Positions 33,605 to 42,413 of a DNA stretch of 64,000 nucleotides are shown piece after piece (the first letter of the stretch is position 1; every line of letters starts with the position of its first letter). The position numbers and the translations under genes were made by a program. Under the pieces are notes generated by a model. It worked only from the letters and a program-made list of their open reading frames with translations. It had not been told where the DNA came from and ran no database searches. This DNA is from Rhizobium sullae (lineage in GTDB: Bacteria > Pseudomonadota > Alphaproteobacteria > Rhizobiales > Rhizobiaceae): positions 1 through 64,000 of the forward strand of contig NZ_FWER01000026.1 of the NCBI RefSeq assembly GCF_900169785.1. The letters run 5' to 3'.

Positions 33605-34540
33605 ATGGCGACGACAACCACATTCAAAGCGACAGACGCACATGAAGCCCAACCTGCCAATTGGACGCGCTGGCTTGACCTCAGCGACCGTTCGCTGGCC
33701 GGGCTGCTCTTGGCGCCGGCCGCAATTCTCCTGGCGCTGATCATCGGCTACCCGGTCTGCCGGCTCGCCTATACCAGCTTTTTCAATCTGTCTCTGACCT
33801 CGGGCCTGCCGGCCGAGTTTGTCGGGCTGGATAATTACCGGCTGATGATCGACGACCCGGTTTTCTGGGAAACCACCTGGAACACAGTGTTGATCACGCT
33901 GATCACCGTTCCCGGTGCTCTGTTGGTCGGGCTTGGTCTCGCCCTGATGGCGAACCTTCCTTTTGCAATGCAATGGCCGGTCCGTCTGTCGCTGCTCATT
34001 CCCTGGGCACTTCCGTTGTCTTTCGCCGGCCTGATCTTCGCGTGGTTCTTCCATTCGGAATATGGTGTCGTCAACGACGTGCTGAACCGTCTCGGCTTCG
34101 AGGGGATCATCTGGTTCAATTCTCCGAACTGGGCCTTCGCCGCCATCTGCCTGACCATCATCTGGAAGACCTCGTCCTTCATGGCGCTGATCATTCTGGC
34201 GGGCCTACAGACCATTCCGCGCTCGCTCTTTGAAGCTGCGGATGTCGATGGCGCCGGCCCCCTGCGCCAATTCTTCGAAATTACGCTGCCGTTGTTGAAG
34301 CCCTCGATTGTCGTGGCACTGATCTTCCGGACGATCACCGCGCTGCAGACCTTCGATATCCCTTACATGATGACCGGCGGCGGGCCCGGCACTTCCACCT
34401 CGACGCTTGCGATGTACATCCATCAGAACACCGTTTCCTTCCTCGATCTCGGCTATGGGTCGGCACTCGCCGTGGTCATGTTCGCTCTCTCCATGTGCGT
34501 GACGGCCGTCTATCTGCGCATGATCCGGACCAAGGAGTAA
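33605..34540 (+). CDS. Sugar ABC transporter permease 1 (MalF/UgpA type)
   Basis: 311 residues from MATTTTFKATD. Six membrane segments, with the EAA loop in LFEAADVDGAGPLRQFFEITLPLLKP-type sequence near the end and a typical N-terminal helix (AGLLLAPAAILLALIIGYP). It forms the channel together with the next permease. The next gene begins five bases after its stop. Confidence 0.88.
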   Translation: MATTTTFKATDAHEAQPANWTRWLDLSDRSLAGLLLAPAAILLALIIGYPVCRLAYTSFFNLSLTSGLPAEFVGLDNYRLMIDDPVFWETTWNTVLITLITVPGALLVGLGLALMANLPFAMQWPVRLSLLIPWALPLSFAGLIFAWFFHSEYGVVNDVLNRLGFEGIIWFNSPNWAFAAICLTIIWKTSSFMALIILAGLQTIPRSLFEAADVDGAGPLRQFFEITLPLLKPSIVVALIFRTITALQTFDIPYMMTGGGPGTSTSTLAMYIHQNTVSFLDLGYGSALAVVMFALSMCVTAVYLRMIRTKE

Positions 34541-34545
34541 TCGTC

Positions 34546-35400
34546 ATGAGTATCGCCACCGCCTCCGGTTCGACCTCCTTCCTGTCCGGCAGGTCGCTTC
34601 GCTTCATTGCGGCGGCCATCCTGCTCGTCAACGGCATGTTCCCGGCGCTCTGGATCCTCTTCACTTCGCTGAAGACGGAAGCCGAGCTGACGGCTAAGCC
34701 CATTACCTGGATCCCGCATGCGCCGACCGTGCAGAACTATGTGCAGGCTTTTTCTGACCAGCCGCTGCACGTCTTCCTGTTCAATAGCTTCATGGTGGCC
34801 CTGCTTTCCACTGCGCTGACCCTGCTCGTCTCGGTGCTGGCGGCCTATGCGCTGGCCCGGCTCAACCTCGCTTATCGCGGGCTGATCCTGTCGCTGATCA
34901 TTGCTGTCTCGACCTTCCCGCTCGTGACGTTGCTGGTACCGTTGTTCGAGATCATGCGAACGCTCAATCTCCTGAACAGCTGGACGGCGCTGATCCTGCC
35001 CTACACGGTGCTGAGCCTCCCGGTCTGTACTTTGATGCTGGTGTCCTTCTTCGAAGGTATCCCCCGTGATCTGGAAAATGCCGCGATGATCGACGGCTGC
35101 ACGCGCATGGGCGCACTGTTCAAAGTGGTGGTGCCGCTCTGCGCGCCCGGTGTATTCACCGCCGGCATCCTTGCTTTCGTCAACGCATGGGATGAGTTCC
35201 TGCTGGCGCTGTCGTTCAACTCCAATCCGTCGCTGCGCACGCTGCCGGTCGGCATCCAGCTCTATCAGGGCGAATTCGCCTTCCCCTGGCCCGTCATCTC
35301 GGCAGCACTGGTCGTCGGCATCGTGCCGGTCGCCATCCTGATCGTCATCTTCCAGGAGCGTGTTGTCTCCGGCCTGACCGCGGGCGGGATCAAGGGATGA
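34546..35400 (+). CDS. Sugar ABC transporter permease 2 (MalG/UgpE type)
   Basis: 284 residues with six membrane segments. FNSFMVALLSTALTLLVSVL and the EAA loop (LENAAMIDGCTRMGALFKVVVP) are typical of the second permease of carbohydrate importers. The stop overlaps the start of the dehydratase gene (ATGA), linking import and catabolism. Confidence 0.88.
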   Translation: MSIATASGSTSFLSGRSLRFIAAAILLVNGMFPALWILFTSLKTEAELTAKPITWIPHAPTVQNYVQAFSDQPLHVFLFNSFMVALLSTALTLLVSVLAAYALARLNLAYRGLILSLIIAVSTFPLVTLLVPLFEIMRTLNLLNSWTALILPYTVLSLPVCTLMLVSFFEGIPRDLENAAMIDGCTRMGALFKVVVPLCAPGVFTAGILAFVNAWDEFLLALSFNSNPSLRTLPVGIQLYQGEFAFPWPVISAALVVGIVPVAILIVIFQERVVSGLTAGGIKG

Positions 35401-37142
35401 GCGATGTGAAGAAAAAACGCGATCTTTCGGAACTGCGCAGTCAGCGCTGGTTCGCTTCCGACGACATGCGCGGCTTTGCCCACCGGCAGCGCACGCAGCA
35501 GATGGGTATGCGCCGAGACGAGTTCATGGGCCGGCCGGTGATCGGCATCATCAACACCTGGAGCGAGATGAGCCCCTGCCATGCGCATCTGCGCGACCGG
35601 GCAGAAGCCGTCAAGCGCGGCGTCTGGCAAGCGGGCGGCTATCCTGTCGAGATGCCGGCCCTGTCGGTCGGCGAGGTGATGGTGAAGCCGACGACGATGC
35701 TCTATCGCAATTTTTTAGCGATGGAGTGTGAGGAACTGTTGCGTTCGCATCCGGTCGATGGTGCCGTGCTGCTCGGCGGCTGCGACAAGTCCACGCCGGC
35801 GCTTTTGATGGGCGCGATCTCCATGGATGTTCCGGTGATTTATTGCCCGGCCGGGCCGATGTCGAACGGACAGTGGCGCGGCATGAAGACCGGGGCAGGG
35901 ACGCACACCAAGAAATACTGGGACGAACTTCGCGCCGGCAATATCACGCAGGATGACTGGGTCGATCTTGAAAGTCGGATGACCCGCTCCGTCGGCACCT
36001 GTAACACGATCGGCACGGCGTCGACCATGACCTCGATCGTCGATGCGATGGGGTTGACCTTGCCCGGCGCGTCCTCGATCCCGGCGACCGATTCCGGCCA
36101 TCCGCGCATGGCGTCAGCCTGCGGCGTGCGCATAGTCGAGATGGTCTGGGAAGACCTGAAACCTTCCGACATCCTCGACAAGGCGAGTTTCCTCAACGGC
36201 CTCGTTGCGTATATGGCGCTCGGCGGCTCCACCAATGCGGCCGTCCATCTGGTCGCGATGGCGCGCCGCGCCGGTATCGATCTGTCGCTGGACGACATGG
36301 CAGCGATGGCCGGCAAGGTGCCGGTCGCAGCTAATGTCTTTCCGTCGGGCGAATACCTGATGGAGGATTTTTACTTCGCCGGCGGCCTCCTGGCGCTGCT
36401 GAACAAATTTTCCCGTCACCTCGACCTCGCCCGGCCGACGGTCAACGGCCAGACGCTCGGCGAAAACATCGCCGGCGCGGAGTGCTGGAACGACGATGTC
36501 ATTCGTGGTGAGGACAACCCGGTGGTGCCGCTGTCGCGCGGCAAGACGCTGGAGGTGCTGCGCGGCAATCTGGCGCCTAACGGTGCCGTCATGAAGTCCT
36601 CTGCGGCCAATCCGAAATTCCTGAAGCATGTCGGCCCGGCGATCGTCTTCGACGATCCTGGCGTCATGAACAAAACGCTCGACGATCCCGATCTGGATAT
36701 CACCGAGGATACGGTGATCGTGCTGCGCAACGCCGGTCCGGTCGGCGCGCCGGGCATGCCGGAATGGGGCAATCTGCCGATCCCCATGAAGCTTCTGAAG
36801 CAAGGCGTGCGCGACATGGTGCGTATCTGCGATGGCCGCATGAGCGGTACGCATTACGGCACCTGCATCCTGCACGTCTCTCCCGAAGCGGCCATCGGTG
36901 GACCGCTGGCGCTGCTCAAGACCGGCGACCTGATCGAACTCGACGTGACGGCCGGGACGATCAACATGAAGGTCGACGAGGCGGAAATCGCCCGCCGGCG
37001 CGCGGAGTGGAAACCCGCCCCGCCGGTCTACCAGCGGTCCTTCGCGGCGCTTTACCAGCAGCATGTCAGCCAGGCCGATCAGGGCTGCGATTTCGATTTC
37101 TTGAGCGGAACGGCCGTCGTGCCCGATCCCGCGATCTATTGA
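35397..37142 (+). CDS. Sulfogluconate dehydratase (IlvD/Edd family)
   Basis: 581 residues of the dihydroxyacid/sugar-acid dehydratase family. Cysteines that would bind the iron-sulfur cluster are C61 (EMSPCHAHL), C129 (GGCDKSTPA) and C202 (GTCNTIGTAS). Closest in type to the arabinonate/xylonate dehydratases rather than IlvD. In the sulfo-Entner-Doudoroff route it dehydrates 6-deoxy-6-sulfogluconate to 2-keto-3,6-dideoxy-6-sulfogluconate. The complete neighbouring set supports this substrate; by sequence alone it could be a general sugar-acid dehydratase. Confidence 0.85.
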   Translation: MSDVKKKRDLSELRSQRWFASDDMRGFAHRQRTQQMGMRRDEFMGRPVIGIINTWSEMSPCHAHLRDRAEAVKRGVWQAGGYPVEMPALSVGEVMVKPTTMLYRNFLAMECEELLRSHPVDGAVLLGGCDKSTPALLMGAISMDVPVIYCPAGPMSNGQWRGMKTGAGTHTKKYWDELRAGNITQDDWVDLESRMTRSVGTCNTIGTASTMTSIVDAMGLTLPGASSIPATDSGHPRMASACGVRIVEMVWEDLKPSDILDKASFLNGLVAYMALGGSTNAAVHLVAMARRAGIDLSLDDMAAMAGKVPVAANVFPSGEYLMEDFYFAGGLLALLNKFSRHLDLARPTVNGQTLGENIAGAECWNDDVIRGEDNPVVPLSRGKTLEVLRGNLAPNGAVMKSSAANPKFLKHVGPAIVFDDPGVMNKTLDDPDLDITEDTVIVLRNAGPVGAPGMPEWGNLPIPMKLLKQGVRDMVRICDGRMSGTHYGTCILHVSPEAAIGGPLALLKTGDLIELDVTAGTINMKVDEAEIARRRAEWKPAPPVYQRSFAALYQQHVSQADQGCDFDFLSGTAVVPDPAIY

Positions 37143-37152
37143 GGAGACGACC

Positions 37153-37956
37153 ATGAGCCTGACCAACCGTTTCAAGGCATGGCTTGCCGAACAGGACCGG
37201 GCAACCCCACTCGGCACATGGCTGATGGCGGCAGCACCGGCAACGGCCGAGGCGCTCGGTTATGCCGGCTTCGATTTCCTCGTCGTCGACATGGAGCATG
37301 TGCCGGTCGAGGTCTCGGATGTCGCAGGCATCCTGCGGGCCATCGGCTGCACGCCGGCCGAGGCGGTGGTGCGGCTTGCCTGGAACGATCAGGTTCTGGT
37401 CAAGCGCGTGCTCGATGCCGGTGCTCGCACCGTGATGCTGCCCTTCGTGCAGACGGCCGAGGAGGCGCGCGCGGCTGCGTCCTACACCCGTTATCCGCCA
37501 CAGGGCATTCGCGGCGTCGCCGCCGTTCATCGCGGCTCGAAATTCGGCACGATCCCGGACTACCTGAAGCGGGCGAATAGCGAGGTCTGCACCATTGTCC
37601 AGCTCGAAACGCCGGAAGCAATCGCGCGGCTGCCTCAGATCGCCGCCGTCGATGGCATCGACGCGCTGTTCGTCGGGCCGGGCGACTTGTCGGCCGCCAT
37701 GGGCCATATCGGCAATATCGCCCATCCCGAAGTTCAGGCGCTGATCAAGAAGGCGGCCAAGGATGCGCATGCGGCCGGCAAGCCGGTCGGCATCGTCGGC
37801 CCCAATCCCGACATGGTGACGCGCTTCCTCGGCTACGGCTACGATTTCGCAGCGATCGCTTCCGACATCGCCATGATGACCGGTCGCGCCATTGACTGGC
37901 TCGCCGTGCTGAAGGGGCAGACGGCTCCTGTTGCCGCGCCTGCCGCTGCTTATTGA
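37153..37956 (+). CDS. Keto-deoxy-sulfogluconate aldolase (HpcH/HpaI family)
   Basis: 267 residues of the class II, divalent-metal HpcH/HpaI aldolase family: DFLVVDMEHVPVE near the start, a VQLETPEA metal-binding glutamate and FVGPGDLSAAMG. In the sulfo-ED pathway this family cleaves 2-keto-3,6-dideoxy-6-sulfogluconate to pyruvate and 3-sulfolactaldehyde. It follows the dehydratase by 10 bases. A low-complexity Ala/Pro tail ends the protein. Confidence 0.85.
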   Translation: MSLTNRFKAWLAEQDRATPLGTWLMAAAPATAEALGYAGFDFLVVDMEHVPVEVSDVAGILRAIGCTPAEAVVRLAWNDQVLVKRVLDAGARTVMLPFVQTAEEARAAASYTRYPPQGIRGVAAVHRGSKFGTIPDYLKRANSEVCTIVQLETPEAIARLPQIAAVDGIDALFVGPGDLSAAMGHIGNIAHPEVQALIKKAAKDAHAAGKPVGIVGPNPDMVTRFLGYGYDFAAIASDIAMMTGRAIDWLAVLKGQTAPVAAPAAAY

Positions 37957-37967
37957 GGATCGCATCC

Positions 37968-38852
37968 GTGCAAACCGGCTTCGACCTCGTTCTCGATGCA
38001 AAGGCCTCGCTCGGCGAATGCCCCCTGTGGTCTGTTGCCGAGCAGGCGCTCTATTTCGTCGATATCAAGAGCCGCCGCATTCATCGTTTCGATCCGCAGA
38101 CAGGCGGCTTGACGACCGTCGACCTCTCCGAGGAAGTCGGCTGTATCGGCCTCGTTGTGGGCGGAGGCTTCGTCGCTGGGTTGCGTTCGGGAATCTGGCT
38201 GATTGATGTGGACGGCACGCCGGTTCGCAAGCTGGCCGACAATCCGGAGGACCAGACGATCAGCCGCTTTAATGATGGCATGGTCGATCCGATGGGCCGG
38301 TTCATTGCCGGAACGGTGGATGAAAGCCGCGAAAAGGGCATTGCTGGACTTTATAGGTACGACCGCAACGGATTGGCGCAACTCGCCGACAGCCTTCTGA
38401 CCTCGAACGGCGTCGCCTTTTCGCCAGACGGGCGCCGACTCTACCACGCCGATACGCTGCGCTACACGCTCTACACCTACGACTACGAACCGGAAACCGG
38501 CGCCGCGTCCAACCGGCAGGTCTTCGCCCGCTTCGGCAGCGAAACGGACAAAGGCCGCCCGGATGGCGGCGCGATCGATCTCGAGGGCTGCTACTGGATT
38601 GCGCTGTTCGAGGGCGCGCGCGTCCAGCGCTACAGCCCGGACGGCGCGCTGCTGGCCGAATATCCGCTGCCCGTCAAATGTCCGACAATGGTCAGTTTCG
38701 GCGGTTCGGATATGCGCACACTGTATTGCACCAGCGCCAGGATCGGCCGTTCCGAGGAAGAGCTTGAAGCATTCCCTCTGTCCGGAGCTCTCTTTGCTAT
38801 GCGCACCGATGTTGCGGGGCTGCAAAAACCTCTTTTCAACCCGGAAGTCTAA
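37968..38852 (+). CDS. Sulfogluconolactonase (SMP-30/gluconolactonase family)
   Basis: 294 residues from a GTG with GAGGA eight bases upstream; a TTG 15 bases earlier is the alternative. Six-bladed propeller of the SMP-30 family: metal-binding residues in SLGECPLW (Glu), NDGMVDP, LLTSNGVAFS (Asn) and RPDGGAID (Asp). It would open 6-deoxy-6-sulfogluconolactone formed by the SQ dehydrogenase. The next gene starts three bases after its stop. Confidence 0.85.
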   Translation: MQTGFDLVLDAKASLGECPLWSVAEQALYFVDIKSRRIHRFDPQTGGLTTVDLSEEVGCIGLVVGGGFVAGLRSGIWLIDVDGTPVRKLADNPEDQTISRFNDGMVDPMGRFIAGTVDESREKGIAGLYRYDRNGLAQLADSLLTSNGVAFSPDGRRLYHADTLRYTLYTYDYEPETGAASNRQVFARFGSETDKGRPDGGAIDLEGCYWIALFEGARVQRYSPDGALLAEYPLPVKCPTMVSFGGSDMRTLYCTSARIGRSEEELEAFPLSGALFAMRTDVAGLQKPLFNPEV

Positions 38853-38855
38853 TCC

Positions 38856-39620
38856 ATGCCATCCACCTACGAGACTGTTCGCTATACATCCCTCGAACGC
38901 CGCGCCGTGCTGATTACCGGCGGTGCTTCGGGGATCGGCGCGGAAATGGTCAAGGCTTTCGCGGCGCAGGGCGCGAATGTCTTCTTCATCGATATCGACG
39001 TGGTCGAAGGGGCAAAACTTGCCGCCGAAACCGGTGCTGCCTTTTCCGCCTGCGATATCACTGACATTGCGGCCTTGCGCGTCGCCATTGCCGGGATAGA
39101 GCAGATGTGTGGCGGCATCGATACCCTCGTCAACAATGCAGGCAAGGACGATCGCCATGCGATGAGCGACGTCGAGCCGGACAACTGGCGCAGGGCGCTG
39201 TCGCTCAATCTCGATCACCAGTTCTTCGCCACGCAGGCAGTCAGCCCGCGCATGGTGGAGAAAGGAGCGGGATCGGTCATCATGATGGGCTCGATTTCCT
39301 GGATGCGGGGCCGGCCCGGCATGGTCGGCTACACCACGGCCAAGGCCGCCATCAACGGCATGACCAAGACGCTTGCCCGTGAACTCGGCCCCTCCGGTAT
39401 CCGGGTCAACTGCATCGTGCCCGGCGCAATTGTTACCGAACGGCAGCTGAAGCTCTGGACCTCGCCGGAACAGAACCAGCAATTCATCGAACTGCAGGCG
39501 CTGAAATTTAGACTGGATGCAAGCCATGTCGCCCGTATGGCGCTGTTTCTAGGCTCCGACGAAAGCGGCGGATGCACGGGCGCCAACTTCATCGTCGATG
39601 CCGGGCTGACGCAGAATTGA
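38856..39620 (+). CDS. Sulfoquinovose 1-dehydrogenase (SDR family)
   Basis: 254-residue classical SDR: TGGASGIG cofactor loop, NNAGKDDRH, catalytic Ser in GSISW and Y-T-T-A-K, and CTGANFIVDAG at the C-terminus. The NNAG(K/N)DDRH and GSISW features are shared with the Caulobacter-type D-xylose 1-dehydrogenase, so it is an aldose 1-dehydrogenase. In this operon the substrate should be sulfoquinovose, oxidised to its 1,5-lactone with NAD(P)+. Confidence 0.85.
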   Translation: MPSTYETVRYTSLERRAVLITGGASGIGAEMVKAFAAQGANVFFIDIDVVEGAKLAAETGAAFSACDITDIAALRVAIAGIEQMCGGIDTLVNNAGKDDRHAMSDVEPDNWRRALSLNLDHQFFATQAVSPRMVEKGAGSVIMMGSISWMRGRPGMVGYTTAKAAINGMTKTLARELGPSGIRVNCIVPGAIVTERQLKLWTSPEQNQQFIELQALKFRLDASHVARMALFLGSDESGGCTGANFIVDAGLTQN

Positions 39621-39645
39621 ACGTGCAATATCCGAAAGATATCTC

Positions 39646-41637
39646 ATGAACCTCGAACAGACAGAAACCGGCTTCATTCTCTCCTTCCGAGGCCGGACGA
39701 TCCTTGACCATAGTGCAACCATGCCAGCGATCTTTGCCGGACATGGTGAAGAGCGCATGGACATGTATCGCGGCAATTTCGAAATCGAGGACTATGTGAT
39801 CGAGCGTCGTGCGCTTGCCCATGCGGAGATCGACGGAAACCAAGTATTTTTATCGGATGGAGCGGGACGGCCGGCGCGCCTTGTCCTGAACATCGATGAA
39901 CACGCCATCGGCTTTAAGGCGCTCGACGCGTCCCTGAACCGCCTCTGGATCCGTGTCTCGGCAGAGCCTGACGAGCACGTCTGGGGTGGAGGCGAACAGA
40001 TGTCCTATTTCGACCTGCGCGGCCGCCGGTTTCCCTTGTGGACCTCGGAGCCGGGCGTCGGCCGCGATAGGACCAGCGAGATCACCTTCAAATCGAACGT
40101 CAAGGATCGGGCGGGCGGCGATTATTTCAACACCAACTATCCACAACCGACCTATGTTTCCTCGGCGCTTTATGCCTTGCATGTGGAGACATCTGCCTAT
40201 TCCGTCTTCGATTTCCGCCGCGGGACCTTTCACGAGATCGAGGTCTGGGCAATCCCGGAGCGGATCGAGCTTTTCGCCGCGCCCACCTTCGTCGAACTGG
40301 TTGAGGTGCTGTCGGATCGCTTCGGGCGTCAGCCGCCGCTTCCCGACTGGGTCTACAACGGCGCGATCATCGGCCTGAAGGACGGTGAAAATTCTTTTGC
40401 ACGGCTTCAGTCGATGCGCGATGCCGGTGTCGAGGTTTCCGCTCTATGGTGCGAGGACTGGGTGGGTCTGCGCCAGACTTCATTCGGCGTGCGTCTCTTC
40501 TGGGACTGGCAGGCAAACGAGGCCCGCTACCCAGGTCTTCGTCAACGGATTGCCGAATTGAACGATGATGGCATCCGCTTCCTGGGTTACGTGAACCCCT
40601 ACCTCTGCGTCGATGGCCCTTTGTTTGAAATCGCGGAAGCGGAGGGCTACTTCGCCACGGATGAAAGCGGCAAAACGGCGTTGGTCGATTTTGGCGAATT
40701 CGACTGCGGCGTCGTCGATTTCACCAATCCGGCCGCGGCCGAATGGTTTGCCGAGGACATCATCGGCAAGAAGATGCTGGACTATGGGCTTTCGGGATGG
40801 ATGGCCGACTTCGGCGAATACCTGCCGGTCGACGTGCACCTCGCAAACGGCATCGATGCCAAGCTGATGCACAACCAGTGGCCGACGCTTTGGGCGGAAG
40901 TCAATGCGAAGGCGGTTGCCAGCCGCGGCCAGACCGGCGAGGCGCTGTTTTTCATGCGCGCCGGCTTCACCGGCGTCCAGAAACATTGTCCGCTGTTGTG
41001 GGGCGGCGATCAGTCGGTCGATTTTTCCCGGCATGACGGGCTGGTCACCGTCATCTGTGCTGCCCTGTCTTCCGGCCTCCTCGGCAATGCCTATCACCAC
41101 TCCGACATCGGAGGCTATACCAGCCTCTTCGGCAATGTCCGCACACGGGAGTTGTTGATGCGCTGGGCCGAAATGGCAGCGTTCACGCCCGTCATGCGCA
41201 GCCACGAGGGCAACCGCCCGCGCGAAAACGTGCAGATTGATCAGGACCCGCAGGTGCTGTCGCATTTCGCCCGGATGACGCGGATCTACAGGCATCTTGC
41301 TCCCTATCTCAAATCGCTGTCCGACGAGGCGGTTGCGCGGGGTCTGCCGGTGCAGCGGCCGCTGTTCCTGCATCACCAGGACGATCGCGAGACCTATGCA
41401 ATCCAGGACAGCTATCTCTACGGCGCCGACATGCTGGTCGCGCCGATCTGGGAGGCAGCACAGGCGGATCGTGTCGTCTATCTGCCGCGGGGCGAGCTTT
41501 GGGTTCACGCCTGGACGGGCGAAACATTCGCCGGCGGCGAAAAGGTTCGGATTGCCGCGCCGCTCGGACAGCCGCCCGTCTTCTACCGGGCCGGTTGCGC
41601 CGATGAAGCGCTGTTTGCCGGTCTTCGGGGCCTGTGA
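39646..41637 (+). CDS. Sulfoquinovosidase (GH31) with KERWY recognition residues
   Basis: 663 residues of glycoside hydrolase family 31, SQase branch. Catalytic nucleophile D388 in WMADFGEYLP and acid/base D455 in WGGDQSVDF. The sulfonate-recognition residues are readable: K245 (GLKDG), E270 (LWCED), R283 and W286 (GVRLFWDW) and Y491 (DIGGYTS), i.e. the KERWY variant known for sulfoquinovosidases, in contrast to QQRWY of E. coli YihQ. It releases sulfoquinovose from sulfoquinovosyl glycerol or sulfolipid. No signal peptide is seen, so it acts in the cytoplasm after import. Confidence 0.92.
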   Translation: MNLEQTETGFILSFRGRTILDHSATMPAIFAGHGEERMDMYRGNFEIEDYVIERRALAHAEIDGNQVFLSDGAGRPARLVLNIDEHAIGFKALDASLNRLWIRVSAEPDEHVWGGGEQMSYFDLRGRRFPLWTSEPGVGRDRTSEITFKSNVKDRAGGDYFNTNYPQPTYVSSALYALHVETSAYSVFDFRRGTFHEIEVWAIPERIELFAAPTFVELVEVLSDRFGRQPPLPDWVYNGAIIGLKDGENSFARLQSMRDAGVEVSALWCEDWVGLRQTSFGVRLFWDWQANEARYPGLRQRIAELNDDGIRFLGYVNPYLCVDGPLFEIAEAEGYFATDESGKTALVDFGEFDCGVVDFTNPAAAEWFAEDIIGKKMLDYGLSGWMADFGEYLPVDVHLANGIDAKLMHNQWPTLWAEVNAKAVASRGQTGEALFFMRAGFTGVQKHCPLLWGGDQSVDFSRHDGLVTVICAALSSGLLGNAYHHSDIGGYTSLFGNVRTRELLMRWAEMAAFTPVMRSHEGNRPRENVQIDQDPQVLSHFARMTRIYRHLAPYLKSLSDEAVARGLPVQRPLFLHHQDDRETYAIQDSYLYGADMLVAPIWEAAQADRVVYLPRGELWVHAWTGETFAGGEKVRIAAPLGQPPVFYRAGCADEALFAGLRGL

Positions 41638-41639
41638 CC

Positions 41640-42413
41640 ATGAGCGCTGCCGGTCTTGCGGGACTTATGGTGCTGGCGGGCCTTGCCGCCTACTTGCAAA
41701 CCCTGACCGGTTTCGCCCTCGGCCTCATCATGATGGGCGGCATCGGGCTTTCCGGGCTGATACCGCTGCCGGATGCTGCCGTGCTCGTCGGCTGCACGGT
41801 GCTCGTCAATGCCGCGCAGGTTCTCGCACGCGGCTGGCGCGACATTGCCTGGGCCGAATTCTGGCCGGTCGTCATCTCCAGCCTTGCCGCTCTTGCTGCC
41901 GGATACTGGCTGCTGGGCGTGATGGTTTCGGCATCGATCGACTGGCTGAAGCTTGTGCTCGGCATCGTTATCATCGCTTCGAGCCTGCAGCTTGCACTGA
42001 AACCTCAGCCGTTGGCTGTGCGGTCGTCAAGCGCTTCCTTCGCGGTTTTCGGCGTGATTGCCGGTCTCATGGGCGGTCTGTTTTCCACTGCCGGCCCGCC
42101 GCTGGTCTATCATCTCTACCGGCAGCCTTTGCCGGCGGTCAGTATCCGCGAAACGCTGGTGGCGGTGTTTGCCGTCAATGCCGTCATCCGGCTGGCTATG
42201 GTCGCGGCTGGCGGCGATGTGCCCCGTGGCGGTTTCTGGTGGGGACTGCTCTGCATTCCGGTCGTGATGATCATGACCTTCGTTGCCAAACGGTGGCCGC
42301 CGCCCTTGTCTGCCCCGTCGATCCGCCGCCTGGCCTTTGGCCTGCTTCTCATGTCCGGCCTGTCGCTGGCCGTTCCCGCCCTTTTGAAGATTATAGGAGA
42401 TCACGCATCATGA
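41640..42413 (+). CDS. TauE/SafE-family exporter, probable sulfolactate or sulfite exporter
   Basis: 257 residues from the ATG at 41640 (a GTG six bases earlier overlaps the SQase stop). About eight hydrophobic segments and the TauE/SafE repeat pattern (GFALGLIMMGGIGLSGLIPLP in the first half, GVIAGLMGGLFSTAGPPLVYHLY in the second). Proteins of this family accompany sulfoglycolysis gene sets and remove C3-sulfonates or sulfite. End-product export is required because the pathway recovers only the pyruvate half. Confidence 0.82.
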   Translation: MSAAGLAGLMVLAGLAAYLQTLTGFALGLIMMGGIGLSGLIPLPDAAVLVGCTVLVNAAQVLARGWRDIAWAEFWPVVISSLAALAAGYWLLGVMVSASIDWLKLVLGIVIIASSLQLALKPQPLAVRSSSASFAVFGVIAGLMGGLFSTAGPPLVYHLYRQPLPAVSIRETLVAVFAVNAVIRLAMVAAGGDVPRGGFWWGLLCIPVVMIMTFVAKRWPPPLSAPSIRRLAFGLLLMSGLSLAVPALLKIIGDHAS